From positions 62,001 through 126,000 of the forward strand of contig CAVUTF010000009.1 in the NCBI GenBank assembly GCA_963744305.1: DNA of 64,000 nt, in the 5' to 3' direction. The notes below the pieces were generated by a model. It was not told the DNA's origin, made no database searches, and saw only the letters and a program-made list of their open reading frames with translations. A program made the position numbers and the translations under genes. Origin of the DNA: FEN-1219 sp963744305 (GTDB lineage: Bacteria; Pseudomonadota; Gammaproteobacteria; Steroidobacterales; Rariloculaceae). This document shows, piece after piece, positions 8,192 through 18,099 of the stretch; the first letter of the stretch is position 1; every line of letters starts with the position of its first letter.

Positions 8192-9514
8192 TCACTGAAA
8201 ACCGAGGTCGAGCTCCTTTTTGGGCCGGTCCATGTTCTGCTCGAAATTCTCTTCCCAGATCTGCGCCCACGGCCGGTCGAACATGTCCGGCACTCTGAAC
8301 TCGATCACCTGCCCGGGCGCAACCTGAGTGGCGAACCCGTCGATCGGGTAAAGCGCGCGCGTGCACTCCGCCCAGCCGAGACGGTCGGCCGTACCCCATC
8401 CCTCTTGGTAATTCCTGTGCCAGAGAATCCGAACCGGCTGCTGAAGCGCTTCCGGATCGTAGATCACGGTTTCCCAATCAATGCCGAGATGCTTGCCGGC
8501 CGCGTCGCGCACTGGAGTCAGAATCTCGATCGTTTCGAACTCGTAGCTGAACTCCCACGTCGTGTGCTGCGTCCAGGCCTGCACGTTCGTCGTCCGGGTA
8601 ATGAGGGCATCCCCATCCCAGAATCCGATCGTGTCGCCGTACCACTGCGGAATTTCTTGCCCGAGCGGGAGCTCGCGATTGAGGTGAACCGTGCGCACGA
8701 TGTTGCCGCTGCCGCTGCCGAGCAGCACCACGACGTCGGGCGTCACGACGATGCGCTGCGGTTTTGGGCCCGTGGCCCACTGGCGCATGAAGCCCTCGGG
8801 CCAGCAATACGAAGCTGACCACGCGTGCGCGGCGTCGACGCCCTCGTGATAAAGCTGTCGCACCATGCGCTGCTGATACTCGGGGGCCAGGATCGATAAG
8901 AACGTCGGGACTTGTGTGGCACGCCCGTAGTTCCAGACGCGCCGTCCATCCGGCAGATACTCCCCGTAGACGCCATCCCACTTCGGCATCGTTTCGTAGG
9001 TGTGCTTCGTCGGCCCGCCTCGTGATTTCGCGTCGGCCAGCAGCGCCGCGTAGTGCTCTTCCGAGCTTTTGAACCGGTACGGGCTCACGATGTTTTCGCG
9101 AGACCAATCCTTCGAGCAGTCTCCCCAGCGCGCCGTGACGGGGGGGTTCTTGCCGATGCGCGGGTCGCTCGTGGCCACGCCGGCGCCGCCGCTGCGCATG
9201 TCGGCGATCTGCCTCGGGCTATTGCAGCGCCAATAGCGGGGATCGGACCAGTGCTCGCGATCCTTGTAGAAATCCTTGCTCGTAAAGAGATCGATCGGTA
9301 ACGGCTGCACGCCCGGCGGAGGCTTCGCGTCCCATTCCGGCCCTTGGCCGTAACTGAGCAGATCCGGCGGCGGATTCTGCGACTTGAATGGCGCCCCGCG
9401 CAGACCCGAAACTTCCGGCGGCTTGAGCTGAGCCGACGCTACCGACATCCCGCATGCGACCAGGGCGAGCGACGAAAGAACGCTCGCCCGAACGGTCGTG
9501 CCGACTGCACTCAT
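8192..9514 (-). CDS. Exported protein, distant WEGD-family member
   Basis: An intact 440-residue protein. The start is ATG 9514 with AGGGGG upstream, chosen because it places the signal peptide (SVLSSLALVACGMSVASAQ) at the N-terminus; a longer frame reaching 9592 lacks this logic. Recognisable parts are LRGAPFKSQNPPPDLLSYGQ, WRCNSPRQIADMRSG, QRIVVTPDVVVLLGSGSGN and the hallmark GDTIGFWDGDALITRTTNVQ. It is most similar in layout to the protein at 55066-56010, which has the same FWDxDxLxxxTN core. Function is unknown. It leads a two-gene unit with the DUF6152 gene. Confidence 0.8.
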   Translation of the reverse strand: MSAVGTTVRASVLSSLALVACGMSVASAQLKPPEVSGLRGAPFKSQNPPPDLLSYGQGPEWDAKPPPGVQPLPIDLFTSKDFYKDREHWSDPRYWRCNSPRQIADMRSGGAGVATSDPRIGKNPPVTARWGDCSKDWSRENIVSPYRFKSSEEHYAALLADAKSRGGPTKHTYETMPKWDGVYGEYLPDGRRVWNYGRATQVPTFLSILAPEYQQRMVRQLYHEGVDAAHAWSASYCWPEGFMRQWATGPKPQRIVVTPDVVVLLGSGSGNIVRTVHLNRELPLGQEIPQWYGDTIGFWDGDALITRTTNVQAWTQHTTWEFSYEFETIEILTPVRDAAGKHLGIDWETVIYDPEALQQPVRILWHRNYQEGWGTADRLGWAECTRALYPIDGFATQVAPGQVIEFRVPDMFDRPWAQIWEENFEQNMDRPKKELDLGFQ

Positions 9515-9904
9515 CAATCCCCCTTCACGATTCGCGCGGCGCCTTGCAGTAGAGCGGGTCCCGCGCACTTGGTCAAGGCGCAAAGTTCTCACGGAAGCAA
9601 ATGGACTTGGACGGCTCGAAGTCTGCGACCGGAACTCAGCCCACGACTGTTTTCTACGACTGTTTCGTGGTTTATGACTAGTGTCAATACAATGAGATAT
9701 AGAAGATTATTGAAGTGTTCCAGCAGCTACCGAACGGAGCCGTTTTACATTGCGCCGTGTGCCGAACGCGGTCGACTCCTGAGTACGTTGGGTGTGCCTG
9801 AGGGTCACGTCCTGCACGATTCTCAGTAGGCGTGTGAACCATTTCAGGGCCGAGCCAACCCGTTCCGACTACGCTTTACCGAACGCACCAAGGTGCAGCC
9901 CCTC
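9515..9904. other. Non-coding stretch, locally lower in GC
   Basis: No convincing gene is present. Around 9640-9720 the base composition drops and there is a tandem ACGACTGTTT repeat flanked by CACGA and TCGTG. A 45-codon frame from ATG 9692 to 9829 (start MRYRRLLKCSSSYRTEPFYI) has no recognisable domain or ribosome-binding site. The promoter for the coiled-coil gene at 9905 should lie here. Confidence 0.4.
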
Positions 9905-10549
9905 ATGAGCGACGAGCGTAGCGACAATCGAGATTCCCCGCCCAAGGGCAAGCGCGCCGCGCCGCCGGCCCCCGACGAGCGCGACGCAACGATCGAGCGG
10001 CTCGAGCGCACACTCGCCGAAGAACGGCAAAACTCCGCGACGCTGCGCGAAACTGTCGACGGATTGCACTTCAAGGTCGAGGTGCTCGAAAAAGGCTATT
10101 CGAAGCAGCTCGCAGACGCTCGGCTGCGTAGCGAGAAGGCGGAGCACGAGCTCGCCACGTTGAAAGCAGAAGTGGCCGCGCTCGGCAGCGGCGGCGAGGA
10201 AACGCTGCGCTTGCTGACCGAAACGCGCGCCGAGCTGGAGCGAGTCATCGCCGAGCGCGATCAGTTCCACAAACAGCTCGGACTTAGCCGCCCGCCGCAG
10301 ACGAAAACGTCGGTGAAAGCAAGCGTACGGCCTCAGACCGAAGACAGCGGCACGATCAACGAGCTGATGGCCAATTCAAACTGGGTACGCGAGCGGCAAG
10401 CAACCGCGGACGGACACCTGCACGCGCAAGTGCGTGCCGATCCGGAGCCGCCGCCGGCGGAAATGCTCGCGCCCGAGCTCGTGTTCACGAAAGATTCCGA
10501 CGACGACGACGACAAGGACCAGGACGAGCCGAAGCGCAGCCGCGGTTAA
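9905..10549 (+). CDS. Coiled-coil protein of unknown function
   Basis: About 214 residues, soluble, without signal peptide or membrane segments. Residues 30-130 form a long coiled coil rich in Glu, Arg and Leu (for example TIERLERTLAEERQNSATLR and LTETRAELERVIAERDQFHK). The C-terminus is strongly acidic (a run of five Asp near the end) and then basic. The ATG at 9905 is preferred, with AAGGTG at 9890-9895; GTG 9893 is an alternative. No family is recognised. It is convergent with the c-haem propeller gene. Confidence 0.6.
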   Translation: MSDERSDNRDSPPKGKRAAPPAPDERDATIERLERTLAEERQNSATLRETVDGLHFKVEVLEKGYSKQLADARLRSEKAEHELATLKAEVAALGSGGEETLRLLTETRAELERVIAERDQFHKQLGLSRPPQTKTSVKASVRPQTEDSGTINELMANSNWVRERQATADGHLHAQVRADPEPPPAEMLAPELVFTKDSDDDDDKDQDEPKRSRG

Positions 10550-10561
10550 GCTACACCTCGT

Positions 10562-12293
10562 TCAGCGCGCAAGCGGCTCGACCAGCGTGATCATGGCCTG
10601 ATGCGTGTGACCGATCCACAACCCCGACAGCCCGCCGTCCGCCGCCGGCTGCAGGTTGATGTCACGAATGTTCGCCTCGAACGGCAATAGATAAAAATTC
10701 CATTCGCCCGTGTCGACGTTCATGCGCGCAACGCGATCGGCGTAGATCCCGGCCGTCCACGTGTAGCCATCGTTGTCGTGATGGGCGTCGTACGGAAAGA
10801 ACCAGGGGAAAGGCACTGGATATAGCTTCATTTCGCGGCCGGCAGGCTGTCGCGGGTCGAGCATGCCGACGAAATTGCCGTCGAATCCGCCCCACCAGAG
10901 CCGATCCTTGCCGTCCGTGATGCCGCGCCGCATCCCGGAGCCCAGGCCGCCGACGCCGCGCGGCTCCGGCGGAATGTCGTAATACGACACTTCGAGCGTC
11001 TTCGCGTCGACGCGCCAGACGTAGGTGCTGCCGCGCGCCGAGCCGTACAGGTTGTTGCGCGAATCGGCCGCGATGTCATAGGCGTACAGCGGCTTCGTGG
11101 CGGTGCCCTTGAGCTCCGTGTGCGCCCACGTGCTCGAGATCGATTCGGTACGCTGCTCCGCCGTTTACGGGACCGGCCACGGCGCGCCACGCTTGGCCGT
11201 CGACGTGGGAGCCCGAGACGTCGATCATCTCGCCGCCGCCCGGCGGGTCGTGGAACTCGAACTGCTCGGTCGCCGGATCGAAAATCACTACGCCGCTTTG
11301 CGCCTGATTGCCGATGTACCAACGGCCGCGCTTGTCGGGTCCCATCAGCGTGCGTGCCCCGGTCGGCTCGAAAGAGCCTTCCTTCGCGCGATAGGGCCAA
11401 CGCCATTGCTTCGTCTCACCGGTTTTCGGATCGAGGCGACCGATCGCGTTGTCGTTGAAATGGTTGTACCAAATGAAGCCGTCCGGCCCGATCCGTGTGT
11501 CGTGCGGCCGACTCGTCGCCGGCAGATCCCACGTCGTGTAAATCACCTCGGTCTCTTTCCCAGTCGGCCGGGGCAGAGTCTTGAGCTCGTAGCTCCACAT
11601 ACCTTTGCTGAGGTTCACTGCAGCGATGGCTTGCGCTTGCCGGCGCTGCAACGCGCTCGGCTCCCCGCCTTCCGCTCGGCCCCAGTGCGGCGTCCGCGAC
11701 GCCGGCAATTGAAAGCTCATCGGCGAGCTGCCGGCGGAATAGACCATGCGCATCATCACCCACGCGAGCTCTTCCTCATCGTAAGTGGACATCGACGGGC
11801 GGCGCAGCGTGTGGCAGCGGCTGCAGTCGCGCAGCAGGTCGAACTTCGTCTTATCGTCGAGCGGATAGCTCGCGAACCATTCTGGATCGGTGAGCTGCAG
11901 CGCGAGCTCGAGCGCGTTCGACGCGCGAAGCTCGAGATCGAGGTGCGCCGCTTTATCCGCCGCAACGTCGACGGCGCGGACAGCGGCCTGGTCCAACACG
12001 AAATTGACCGCCCGAACCGCAAGCTCGTAGCGACCGGCTTCGAGACGCTCGCGCGGAAAGCTGAAGGCACCATCCGCGCGGCTCACGACGCTGATCGTCT
12101 TCGTCGAGCCCACGCGCTTGGCGCTCACGACGACGCCCTCCATCGGCCCCTCTGCCGCGGAGCTCACTCTGCCTGTGAGGGCCGCCTCCCCTTCTGCGGC
12201 CGCAGCGATCGTCGGCGCCGACAGCGCGAGCAGCGCTGGCAGCAGGGCTCCCAAAACGCGCACGGACGATCGGCGAATGGAAGCGACGCTCAT
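10562..12293 (-). CDS. Exported c-type cytochrome / Vgb-like beta-propeller fusion (frameshifted)
   Basis: The start is ATG 12293 behind GGGGAG. Domain order: signal peptide (LLPALLALSAPTIAAAA); a carboxypeptidase-regulatory-like Ig domain (LTGRVSSAAEGPMEGVVVSA, about residues 35-120); a single c-haem site CSRCH around residue 155; and a beta-propeller like virginiamycin B lyase, with repeated blades such as RIGPDGFIWYNHFND and GWKx-like WYIGNQAQSGVVIFDPATEQ. A frameshift near 11150 joins AAYRI to SSTWAHTELKGTATKPLY, after which blades continue to the end. Family members are probably periplasmic oxidoreductases or binding proteins; actual lyase activity is unlikely with a haem domain. About 577 residues. 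Confidence 0.75.
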
Positions 12294-12500
12294 CGGCAAC
12301 TCCCCTGATGCGGCTGGTTTACTAGGCCAGTCTACCGGTCGCATTCGCTGAACGGCAACGCGCCCCGCATCGAGGCATCGCTCGCTGGAGGTTTCGCCGT
12401 TTCTATGTGCGCCACGTCACGTCGCTAGGTCCCTCGCGCTTCCTTGCCTCACCGGATGCCGGTAGTCTTGGTCCAGACGCTTGATTAGCTAGGTGGATCG

Positions 12501-13712
12501 ATGCCAAGCAAGGGTAAAACGCTCGTCTTTTCTCTCGTAGCGATCGCGATGGGTTTTTTCACGCTCGAAATAGCATCGTTCGCGGGCCTCGCAATCTTGA
12601 ATCGTATCCGACCGAATCTCTTCATTCATGGCTATGTCGACCGCCACTTCGATTCCATAACAGAGGAGTACCGGCGAGAGTTTGTCGAGGACGGCTACTA
12701 CGACCCTGCCGTAGGTTGGGACAATGCTCCCTTGGAGGAGTATCACGGTCAAAACAGCGTGGGCCAGCCATACTCCGCTTCCTACGACGCCGATGGCTCT
12801 CGAGCGGACAACCTGCCGACCAAACCGCTTCTCATCAGCACATACGGGGATTCCATGACCTGGTGCGACGAAGTCGACAACGATAAGACGTGGCAGTACT
12901 TCCTTGAATCGCGCATTGGCTATGAGGTGAAGAATTTCGGAGTCGGTGCCTACGGCACCGATCAAGCGGTGCTCAAGCTCGAGAAGCACCTTTCGCAGGG
13001 AATATCGGCGCCGATCCTGATCCTCGGGATTCTGGACGAGAACATCAACAGGGTGGTGAACACGTTTCGGCCGTTCTACGAGGAAAACAGCGGCGTCAAG
13101 TTGGGCTTCAAGCCGTCCTTCCGAGCCGACGCTAGCGGGCGCGTAGAGATGATCCCGAACCCTAACCAATCAAGAGACTCGTCGCTTGAAGAGCTACGTG
13201 CGCTCGCACATCGACTTGCAAGCCAAGACTTATGGGTTCGAGAGTCGGGCAAGATCGACATCGAGTTTCCGTACACCTTTCAAGCTGCTCGCGCGATAGC
13301 GGTCATCGCCGACAGAAAATTGCGCGATTGGTCGGATGCGCCAAGCTACGAAGACGAGGTCAATCTTTGGGACACCGCAGAGGGTAGCGCCGTCATGCAC
13401 TATCTCGTCGACAAGTTCGTGAGTCTCGCAACGGACGCGCATTCCGTCCCGATCGTTCTGCTCATTCCGCGAGGCGAAACGTTGCGGCGCGGCGAAGCGT
13501 GGTATGAGCGATTCGCCGACGAAATCAAGAGCCGACACGCCGATCTCTATGTCATAGATCTAATGGACCACGAATTCGATCGGGAGCGGTTCAACATCCG
13601 GCCGTACGGAGGACACGCCTCTCCCTACGGCAACGAAGTCATCGCACGCGCGATCGAGCAGACATACGACAGCATCAGAGCAGAGCACGACCTCCCGTCC
13701 GGCTTCGAATGA
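12501..13712 (+). CDS. Membrane-anchored SGNH/GDSL-type hydrolase
   Basis: A 403-residue protein with one N-terminal membrane anchor (LVFSLVAIAMGFFTLEIASF). SGNH blocks are visible: the nucleophile Ser in STYGDSMTWCDEV, the Gly block in VKNFGVGAYGTDQA, a third block in ILGILDENINR and the C-terminal His in GGHASPYGNEVI. Such proteins are often O-acetyl esterases or acyltransferase-associated proteins acting on surface polysaccharides. AGGTGG precedes the ATG. Codon use and base composition are less GC-biased than in the flanks, which hints at transfer. It converges on an FkbM methyltransferase. Confidence 0.75.
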   Translation: MPSKGKTLVFSLVAIAMGFFTLEIASFAGLAILNRIRPNLFIHGYVDRHFDSITEEYRREFVEDGYYDPAVGWDNAPLEEYHGQNSVGQPYSASYDADGSRADNLPTKPLLISTYGDSMTWCDEVDNDKTWQYFLESRIGYEVKNFGVGAYGTDQAVLKLEKHLSQGISAPILILGILDENINRVVNTFRPFYEENSGVKLGFKPSFRADASGRVEMIPNPNQSRDSSLEELRALAHRLASQDLWVRESGKIDIEFPYTFQAARAIAVIADRKLRDWSDAPSYEDEVNLWDTAEGSAVMHYLVDKFVSLATDAHSVPIVLLIPRGETLRRGEAWYERFADEIKSRHADLYVIDLMDHEFDRERFNIRPYGGHASPYGNEVIARAIEQTYDSIRAEHDLPSGFE

Positions 13713-13730
13713 CTCGGACAAAAATGCGGG

Positions 13731-14420
13731 CTATCGAGGCACGATTCCGCGTTCGTTCGTCCCAACGCCGCTTTTCCTCCGCCAGTTCTCCCAGATGAAT
13801 CTGTACTGGTAGGTGGGCTCATGGGTCGCCAGCAGCCGGCGCTGGATGTCCTCCATGCGGGCGCTCGCGTCAGTCGTGAAATTGTGGAACTGCACCTGCA
13901 CGTCCTTGATCGATCCGATCAAACCGGCGTCAAGCATGCGTTCGAGCAACTCGTATTCGCCTCCCTCGATATTGATCTTCATGAGATCGACGGTGCCGAC
14001 TCCGTGTTCCTCGAACCACTTGTCGACGGCGACGATCTCGATGCGCTCCGCGTTGGATCTCTTTCTAAGCGTGGAGCTGCCGGCACCGTGAACGTAGATC
14101 GTCTCCATCCTCGACGTCGCTCCCAAGCCGCATTGAAACACGCTGATATCGGGATTCCGCCGGAATCGCTCCGTGATGTTGCGAGCGAAGCTGCCAACCG
14201 GCTCGAACACGAGAATCCGGCAACGGTATCTCGAGTAAATATCATTCGCCCATTGGCCTTCGTAGCCGCCCAAATCGAGAACCACCGAATGCTCGTCCAA
14301 CTCGTAGTCGAAGCGAAAGCGATTATCGCCTCCGTCGTTTATCCACCTCTTCAGTGTTTCGCGATACGTGCGACGGTAACGTCGGCGATGGATCCGATTT
14401 GCCAGCGCTTCAAAGACCAT
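13731..14420 (-). CDS. FkbM-family SAM-dependent methyltransferase
   Basis: About 229 residues. The SAM-binding region is SVVLDLGGYEGQWANDIYSR, with later motifs LVFEPVGSF, ERIEIVAVDKWFEEH and VDLMKINIEGGEYELLERML, the last being a strong FkbM signature. FkbM enzymes O-methylate sugars, polyketides or other hydroxyl groups. I chose ATG 14420 because it lies 17 bp after the dipeptidase stop; a frame reaching 14495 would overlap that gene by 58 bp. It may be the last gene of the minus-strand unit from 17952, although it could serve surface glycans together with the convergent SGNH hydrolase. Confidence 0.85.
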   Translation of the reverse strand: MVFEALANRIHRRRYRRTYRETLKRWINDGGDNRFRFDYELDEHSVVLDLGGYEGQWANDIYSRYRCRILVFEPVGSFARNITERFRRNPDISVFQCGLGATSRMETIYVHGAGSSTLRKRSNAERIEIVAVDKWFEEHGVGTVDLMKINIEGGEYELLERMLDAGLIGSIKDVQVQFHNFTTDASARMEDIQRRLLATHEPTYQYRFIWENWRRKSGVGTNERGIVPR

Positions 14421-14437
14421 GCGCGTTCGTAGCAGTC

Positions 14438-15670
14438 TCAGGGTCGGGCCGCAGCTTCCGCGGCCTTCAGCACCCGCACGAAGTTGCCGCTCCAAATCTT
14501 GGCGATGTCTTCGGCGGAGTAGCCGCGCTCGAGCAAGCCGCGCGTGAGATTCGGCGCCTCGCTCGCATCCTTGAAGCCGACGATGCCGGCGCCGTGATCG
14601 AAGTCCGTGCCGATACCCACGTGCTCGACGCCGATGCGCTTCACAACGTAGTCAATGTGATCGAGGTAATCCTCGATGCTAGCGCGCGGCACCGATTCCA
14701 GCGCGGCGCGAGTGTATTCGCCGCGCGCGTCGCCTTGCAGCTGTTGCGCGTCGTCGAGGACGCCGCGAAATGTCTCCGGCAATCCGAATTCGGCGCGAAT
14801 CCGCGCCAGCCTCGCCACGAACTCCGGAGGCCGTGGCGCAAGATACGTATTGAACGGCGGCACGTGCACGACGCCGCCCTTCGCCGCGATCGCGTCCATC
14901 TCCTCGTCGAGCAGATTGCGCGTTTCGTCCACAAGCGCGCGCACGGCCGAGTGGCTCGCGATCACGGGGGCGCGCGACAGCTCCAACGTTTGCATGACGC
15001 CCTTCGTCGTGAGCTGCGAGACGTCGATGACGACGCCAAGATCGTTGAGCTTCCGCACGGCCGACCGTCCGAGCGCCGAGAGGCCGCCGTGCGGCTCGTC
15101 GCCCGCGATCGCAGGCCGCGACGAGTCCGAGAATGCATTGTTACCGGCATGATTGAACGCGAACACGCGCACGCCTTCCGCGACGTAGTGATCCATTAGC
15201 GAGAGATCGCTGCCGAGCGCATAAGCGTTTTGAAAGCCGATGAGCACTGCGATCTTGCCTTCCGCGTGAATGCGCTCGATGTCGGCGGATCCAAGCGCCA
15301 GGGCCAAGCGGTCGCGATTGGTGGCGGCGATCGCGCGAATCCGGGCGAGCTTTGCATCCACCTCGGCCCGGGCTGCGGCGATACCTTCGGCTGTCGCAGG
15401 GCCCGTGGGCGATTGAAGGGCAAGAGTGACCGTGGCCAGCCCCCCCGCCACGAGCTTTTCGACCGTGACCTGCGATACCCCGTCGTCGGTGCGATAGATC
15501 TCGGGCGTCGTCGGAACGAGCACATCGACATGGGCGTCGAGCGGCCGGGCCGCGGCATGCACCTCGCGCACGCGCCGCTCGAGGTCCGACGCCGCAGGCT
15601 GCGCCGCCAACGCCCCCGGCAAGAAAGCGAGTGCGACAGCGGCGACGGGGAGCCAGACGGGGTAAATCAT
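14438..15670 (-). CDS. Exported membrane dipeptidase, peptidase M19 family
   Basis: An intact 410-residue protein with a signal peptide (MIYPVWLPVAAVALAFLPGA). M19/renal dipeptidase motifs: the metal site DAHVDVLVPT near residue 45, a central acidic stretch, VIDVSQLTTKGV, the His motif APVIASHSAVRAL and VGIGTDFDHGAGIVG. These are dinuclear zinc enzymes that hydrolyse dipeptides and sometimes beta-lactams or cyclic amides. It lies 51 bp after the FAH hydrolase on the same strand, in the unit started by the MFS transporter, so it could process an amide substrate that is then catabolised. Confidence 0.88.
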   Translation of the reverse strand: MIYPVWLPVAAVALAFLPGALAAQPAASDLERRVREVHAAARPLDAHVDVLVPTTPEIYRTDDGVSQVTVEKLVAGGLATVTLALQSPTGPATAEGIAAARAEVDAKLARIRAIAATNRDRLALALGSADIERIHAEGKIAVLIGFQNAYALGSDLSLMDHYVAEGVRVFAFNHAGNNAFSDSSRPAIAGDEPHGGLSALGRSAVRKLNDLGVVIDVSQLTTKGVMQTLELSRAPVIASHSAVRALVDETRNLLDEEMDAIAAKGGVVHVPPFNTYLAPRPPEFVARLARIRAEFGLPETFRGVLDDAQQLQGDARGEYTRAALESVPRASIEDYLDHIDYVVKRIGVEHVGIGTDFDHGAGIVGFKDASEAPNLTRGLLERGYSAEDIAKIWSGNFVRVLKAAEAAARP

Positions 15671-15721
15671 CTTCGAGTGCTTCGGACTGTCAATTACTCG
15701 TCGGATTCCTCGACTAGGGTA

Positions 15722-16729
15722 CTACGCGCGCACCACCGTCTGGTCGATCGCGCCGAAGATCGAGGCTCCGTCCACGTCCTGCATCTGGATCCGCACGCGG
15801 TCGCCGAAAGTCAGGAACGGCGTCCGCGGAGCGCCATGCCGTATCGTCTCGACTGCGCGGAGCTCCGCGATACACGAATAGCCGACGCCGCCCTCTTCCA
15901 CCGGCTTGCCCGGACTACCATCCGCATCCCGGTTCGATACCGTGCCCGAGCCCACGATACCGCCGGCCGCGAACGGTCGAGTCTTCACCGCGTGCGCGAT
16001 TAGCGTCGCGAAGTCGAAAGCGCAATCGACGCCCGCGTTTGGACGTCCGAACGGCTTCCCGTTCACTTCGCTGAGCAGAGGCAGTGACACCTTCGCTCCA
16101 TCCCACGCCGAGCCGAGCTCTTCGGGAGTCACGGCCACCGGCGAGAACGCAGTCATTGCTTTCCCTTGCAGAAAGCCAAAGCCCTTCGCGAGCTCGGCGG
16201 GAATCAGGTTGCGCAGGCTCACGTCGTTCACGAGCATGACGAGCCTAATCGCGTCGGCGGCTTCCGTAGCAGTCGCCCCTTGCTTCACGTCACCGATGAT
16301 CACGGCAACCTCCGCTTCGAGATCCACGCCCCATGCCGCGTCGCCGATCGGAATCGGATCGCAGGGCCCTAGAAATCCGTCGGAGCCTCCGCGGTACATC
16401 AACGGGTCTGTCCAGAACGAGGCCGGCAACTCCGCGCCGCGCGCCTTGCGTAGCAGCGCGACGTGGTTTACGTAGGCCGAGCCGTCCGCCCAACCGAACG
16501 AGCGTGGCAGCGGCGCGGCGCACTGGTGCGGATCGAACGGCGAGTGGCGCACGCGGCCGGCTTCCAGAGCATTCGCGATTTCCTGCAGTCGCGGCGCACG
16601 CTCACTCCAGTCATCGATCGCGGCGAGCAGCGTAGGCGCGACCGCCGTAGCGTCGGCGTAACGCGAAAGATCGCGCGATACGACGATCAGGCGGCCATCA
16701 CGGCCTACTTTAAGGGAAGCCAGCTTCAT
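15722..16729 (-). CDS. Fumarylacetoacetate hydrolase (FAH)-family protein
   Basis: 335 residues from ATG 16729. FAH-fold markers include DPLMYRGGSDGFLGPCDPIP, the metal-binding acidic pair in WGVDLEAEVAVIIGDV, LVNDVSLRNLIPAELAKGFG and the late IVGSGTVSNRD. The family cleaves C-C bonds in 1,3-diketone products or tautomerises and hydrates ring-cleavage products; the closest type here is fumarylacetoacetase-like rather than the short YcgM type. The start is 5 bp downstream of the MFS stop, so the two are co-transcribed under the divergent MarR control region. Substrate is unknown. Confidence 0.86.
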   Translation of the reverse strand: MKLASLKVGRDGRLIVVSRDLSRYADATAVAPTLLAAIDDWSERAPRLQEIANALEAGRVRHSPFDPHQCAAPLPRSFGWADGSAYVNHVALLRKARGAELPASFWTDPLMYRGGSDGFLGPCDPIPIGDAAWGVDLEAEVAVIIGDVKQGATATEAADAIRLVMLVNDVSLRNLIPAELAKGFGFLQGKAMTAFSPVAVTPEELGSAWDGAKVSLPLLSEVNGKPFGRPNAGVDCAFDFATLIAHAVKTRPFAAGGIVGSGTVSNRDADGSPGKPVEEGGVGYSCIAELRAVETIRHGAPRTPFLTFGDRVRIQMQDVDGASIFGAIDQTVVRA

Positions 16730-16734
16730 CGCCG

Positions 16735-17952
16735 TTACGTCACAACGCTCCGCCCTCGAGTTTCGGGCAACCAGATCCAAGTGGCGGCTCCGACTAACAG
16801 CGCTCCCGCGAGCATGGCGAACGCGACGCCGAATCCGTGCGTCTGCGCCATCGAACCGACGATGAAAGGCGCGGCGGCGCTGCCGAAGCGGCCGATGTTG
16901 AACGTGAATCCCTGGGCGATGGCGCGAACGGACGTCGGATATATTTCCGCCGTCACCGCTGCGAACCCGGAGAAGAATCCGGTCCCGAAAAACGCGACGA
17001 GCGGTCCGATGCCGAGCAGCAGCCACGGGTTTTCGATCGCGCTGTAGACGAGCGTCAACGCCGCCGCCAACAGGATGTAGGACACGAACGTCTTGCGCCG
17101 TCCGATCGCATCGGCGACGTAGCCAAAAGACACGTACCCGAGGAACGTACCAACCTGCATCGTGATCACGAGAACAGTGGTCAACGTCGTGCTGAGCCCG
17201 AGCCCGCCGCGTTCGGGCGGGAGCGAGAGGAATGCGGGCACCCAGAGATTGAGGCCCCAGTACGCGAAAATCGTCGACGTGCTCAGTATCGTCAAGAGCG
17301 CGGTCGTGCCCGCAAAGCGCCCGCGAAACACGTCGCGGATCGTCGCCGCCTTAGCGTCTCGACCCGCCTTCTTCGACGCCAGCCAGACCTCCGACTCCTG
17401 TATGCCGCGCCGAATCCAGAGCGTCAGCAGCGCCGGCAACAATCCAACAAAGAAAACGGCGCGCCAGCCGAAGGTCGGCAGCACGAAGGCCACGACGAGC
17501 GCCGCCACCGCATACCCGACGGCCCAGGAGCTCTGCATGATTGCAACCGCTTTGCCCCGATGCCGGTCGGGCCACGTCTCCGAAACCATCGCGGCGCCGC
17601 TCGTCCATTCGCCGCCCATGCCCAACCCGAGCAGGAAACGGAATACGCCGAGCTGCCAGATGTTCTGGGAAAGTCCGCACGCCGCCGTGAATACGGAGTA
17701 CACGAGGATGCTGCCGATCATCGCCGGGCGCCGGCCGATGCGATCGGCGAGCGCGCCGAAGAGCACGCCGCCGAGACCTGACGCGATCAGCGTCAATGAT
17801 CCGAGCAGGCCCGCGGTTGCGGTGGTAATCGACAGATCCGCGAGGAGCGCGCTCAGCACGAGCGCGTACAACATGACGTCGAACGCGTCGAGCGCCCAAC
17901 CGAGCGACGCCGCCAAAAGCGCGCGCCGCGCAGCGGGCGTGCCGTCCCTCAT
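16735..17952 (-). CDS. MFS transporter, AAHS-like (aromatic acid or sugar acid uptake)
   Basis: A 12-helix major facilitator protein. The loop-2 motif LFGALADRIGRRPAMIG, the helix-4 stretch RFLLGLGMGGEWTSGAAMVS and the second-half motif SFGYVADAIGRRKTFVSYI are clear. The protein resembles AAHS/MHS transporters that import benzoate-type aromatic acids. The frame is open up to 18165, past the operator and into marR; ATG 17952 is the first ATG leaving a normal short cytoplasmic tail, although a non-ATG start near the GGGAGG at about 18015 is possible. First gene of the MarR-controlled minus-strand unit with FAH hydrolase and dipeptidase. Confidence 0.85.
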   Translation of the reverse strand: MRDGTPAARRALLAASLGWALDAFDVMLYALVLSALLADLSITTATAGLLGSLTLIASGLGGVLFGALADRIGRRPAMIGSILVYSVFTAACGLSQNIWQLGVFRFLLGLGMGGEWTSGAAMVSETWPDRHRGKAVAIMQSSWAVGYAVAALVVAFVLPTFGWRAVFFVGLLPALLTLWIRRGIQESEVWLASKKAGRDAKAATIRDVFRGRFAGTTALLTILSTSTIFAYWGLNLWVPAFLSLPPERGGLGLSTTLTTVLVITMQVGTFLGYVSFGYVADAIGRRKTFVSYILLAAALTLVYSAIENPWLLLGIGPLVAFFGTGFFSGFAAVTAEIYPTSVRAIAQGFTFNIGRFGSAAAPFIVGSMAQTHGFGVAFAMLAGALLVGAATWIWLPETRGRSVVT

Positions 17953-18099
17953 CCAACCGAATAGACCGGGTGAGCTCAGCGCTTGTGACTGCGGTTGATC
18001 GACGACGCTCAGATTGCCTCCCGCCGGCTCGGATCGCTCGTTGCCCGGGCCGCCCCATCCCGCTTTGCGCAGGTGCGCCTGAAGCTCGCGTTTGTTATC

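Noticed and set aside
9692..9829. A 45-codon small open frame in a low-GC gap
   Set aside because: No ribosome-binding site, no domain and no conserved context; coding is possible but unsupported.
11097..12308. A 403-codon plus-strand frame opposite the c-haem propeller gene
   Set aside because: The minus strand has signal peptide, haem motif and propeller blades; the plus frame has none and is an antisense shadow.
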